NCBI GenBank assembly: GCA_013003465.1
Contig: JABDIZ010000118.1
Span: 1-8,271 of the forward strand
Length of the DNA stretch: 8,271 nucleotides
Direction: 5' to 3'
DNA from: Rhodothermaceae bacterium
GTDB lineage: Bacteria > Bacteroidota > Rhodothermia > Rhodothermales > Rubricoccaceae
Shown: positions 7,485 through 8,271 of the stretch, one piece after another
How positions within the stretch are numbered: position 1 is the first letter of the stretch
Layout: each line of letters opens with the position of its first letter
Translations under genes and position numbers: made by a program
Notes under the pieces: model-generated
What the model was told of the DNA's origin: nothing
What the model saw: only the letters and a program-made list of their open reading frames with translations
The model's database searches: none

Positions 7485-8222
7485 TCAGCCGCGAGAGCGT
7501 ATTGTGGCGAGGCCGCCGTCCACGGAGAGTACTTGTCCGGTGATCCAGCCACTGGCCTGCGCGTCGAGGAGAAAGGCGATGGCCTGGGCGATGTCATTGG
7601 GTTCGCCGATCCGCCCGAGTGGGTGCATCCGAGCAGATGCCTGTACCTGCGCCTCGGTGCGGGTGAGGCGGGCTGACAGCGGCGTACGGACGAGTCCAGG
7701 GGCCAGGGCGTTGACGCGGACGCCTTTGGGCGCGTAGGTCGCTGCCGCAGAGCGCACAAGTCCCGACACGCCGCCTTTGGCGGCCGCGATCGCCTCGTGG
7801 TTGGGAAGCCCGTACTCGGAGGCCACCGAGGCCATTAGGACGATACTGCCGCCGTCCGTCATCGCAGGCGCCGCAGCCTTGACCGTGTTAAACGCCGAAG
7901 TCAGGTTGAGCGCGATCGTCTCTGCAAACTCTGCAGCCGAGGTCTGATGCGCAGGCTTGATCAGGATCGAGCCGACGAGGTTCACGACCCCATCTACGCG
8001 GCCGTACTGATTGACGGTCTCCTGAATGACCAACTCAACAGCCTCCGCATGCGTTGCATCGACGGTGTACGCGGCGGCGCCGGTTTCGGCAGCGAGATCA
8101 CGGAGAGATTCGCTCGAACGGGCGCCTAGCATCAGGCGTGCCGTCGGGGCAAGCGTCCGGGCGAGCGCCTGGCCGATCCCCCCGGTTCCACCGAGGAGCA
8201 CGTAGACGGGCTGGTCTGACAT
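7485..8222 (-). CDS. SDR-family oxidoreductase lacking the catalytic tyrosine
   Basis: 245 residues with a classical-SDR layout. The cofactor motif is GGTGGIG (11-17), VDAT at 54-57 fills the acidic adenine-binding position, NLVGS (81-85) replaces NNAG, and N106 is the structural Asn. S132 in LMASVAS is the catalytic Ser position and K149 the catalytic Lys. RVNALAPGLVRTP (169-181) and the C-terminal ITGQVLSVDGG (227-237) complete the fold. The Y-x-x-x-K motif reads I-A-A-A-K: Ile145 (codon ATC at 7790-7788) stands where the proton-donating Tyr normally is. I recall other SDRs with an NHEAIAAAK-like stretch, so this may be a real subgroup rather than a defect. Substrate and even catalytic activity are uncertain. 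The ATG is bounded by an in-frame TAG ten codons upstream. This is the first operon gene visible; the stop is 8 bp before the photolyase. No spaced Shine-Dalgarno sequence is present (an AGGAG lies about 24 nt away). Confidence 0.92.
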   Translation of the reverse strand: MSDQPVYVLLGGTGGIGQALARTLAPTARLMLGARSSESLRDLAAETGAAAYTVDATHAEAVELVIQETVNQYGRVDGVVNLVGSILIKPAHQTSAAEFAETIALNLTSAFNTVKAAAPAMTDGGSIVLMASVASEYGLPNHEAIAAAKGGVSGLVRSAAATYAPKGVRVNALAPGLVRTPLSARLTRTEAQVQASARMHPLGRIGEPNDIAQAIAFLLDAQASGWITGQVLSVDGGLATIRSRG

Positions 8223-8271
8223 GGGGTGTGGGATGATGAGGGGCGGCTCCTAGAAGTGCGGGTCTCTGTAC
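8223..8271 (-). other. Short leader upstream of the six-gene operon
   Basis: These 49 bases are all that the window contains upstream of the first reverse-strand gene. Read on the reverse strand, they show neither a sigma-70-like -35/-10 pair nor the Bacteroidota TAnnTTTG -7 element. The only purine-rich stretch, AGGAG, is about 24 nt from the ATG, too far for normal ribosome binding. An in-frame TAG fixes the start of the SDR. The promoter and any regulator gene probably lie beyond the right edge. Confidence 0.35.

Noticed and set aside
7003..7737. Forward-strand frame of 244 codons opposite the photolyase and SDR
   Set aside because: It is antisense to two genes with unmistakable conserved motifs and its translation shows no domain.
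8260..8271. TGTAC at the right edge as half of a LitR/CarH-type operator
   Set aside because: Only a five-base match that cannot be completed within the window; too short to support a regulatory call.

Overview
The window is GC-rich (about 60-65% by eye), densely coding bacterial DNA holding seven genes and no RNA gene, insertion sequence, CRISPR array or long non-coding stretch. The best taxonomic guess is a high-GC member of the Bacteroidota, for example the Rhodothermia (Salinibacter/Rhodothermus/Rubricoccus-like). The reasons are a very large FG-GAP/ASPIC-UnbV surface protein of the kind expanded in that phylum, a SRPBCC-TIGR01777 fusion, and the complete absence of well-placed Shine-Dalgarno sequences in front of all six reverse-strand starts. 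This placement is inference; no phylogenetic marker is present.

Layout. Positions 1-2293 (+) hold the 3' part of a large secreted beta-propeller/VCBS protein whose 5' end lies outside the window. It meets, tail to tail, a six-gene reverse-strand block. The two terminal genes overlap by 19 bp, and both stop codons sit in or beside a 10-bp-stem hairpin (2267-2289). Read from its promoter side at the right edge, the block is: an SDR oxidoreductase with an atypical active site (8222-7485), a class I CPD photolyase (7476-6025), a SRPBCC + TIGR01777 epimerase fusion (6028-4592), a small secreted protein of unknown function (4595-3969), an FAD-dependent amine-oxidase-fold oxidoreductase (3962-2706) and a four-helix membrane protein (2709-2275). 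Three junctions are ATGA overlaps and the other two gaps are 8 and 6 bp, so this is almost certainly one translationally coupled operon.

How the genes may work together. A photolyase co-transcribed with an SDR, a TIGR01777 protein and an FAD amine-oxidase-like enzyme recalls the light- or singlet-oxygen-induced operons controlled by LitR/CarH or ECF sigma/ChrR regulators in other bacteria. A light-damage and membrane/pigment maintenance role is therefore the leading hypothesis. The regulator and most of the promoter are not in the window. The least explained parts are the secreted 208-residue protein, the 144-residue membrane protein, the SDR lacking its catalytic tyrosine, and a photolyase lacking the usual antenna-site glutamate.
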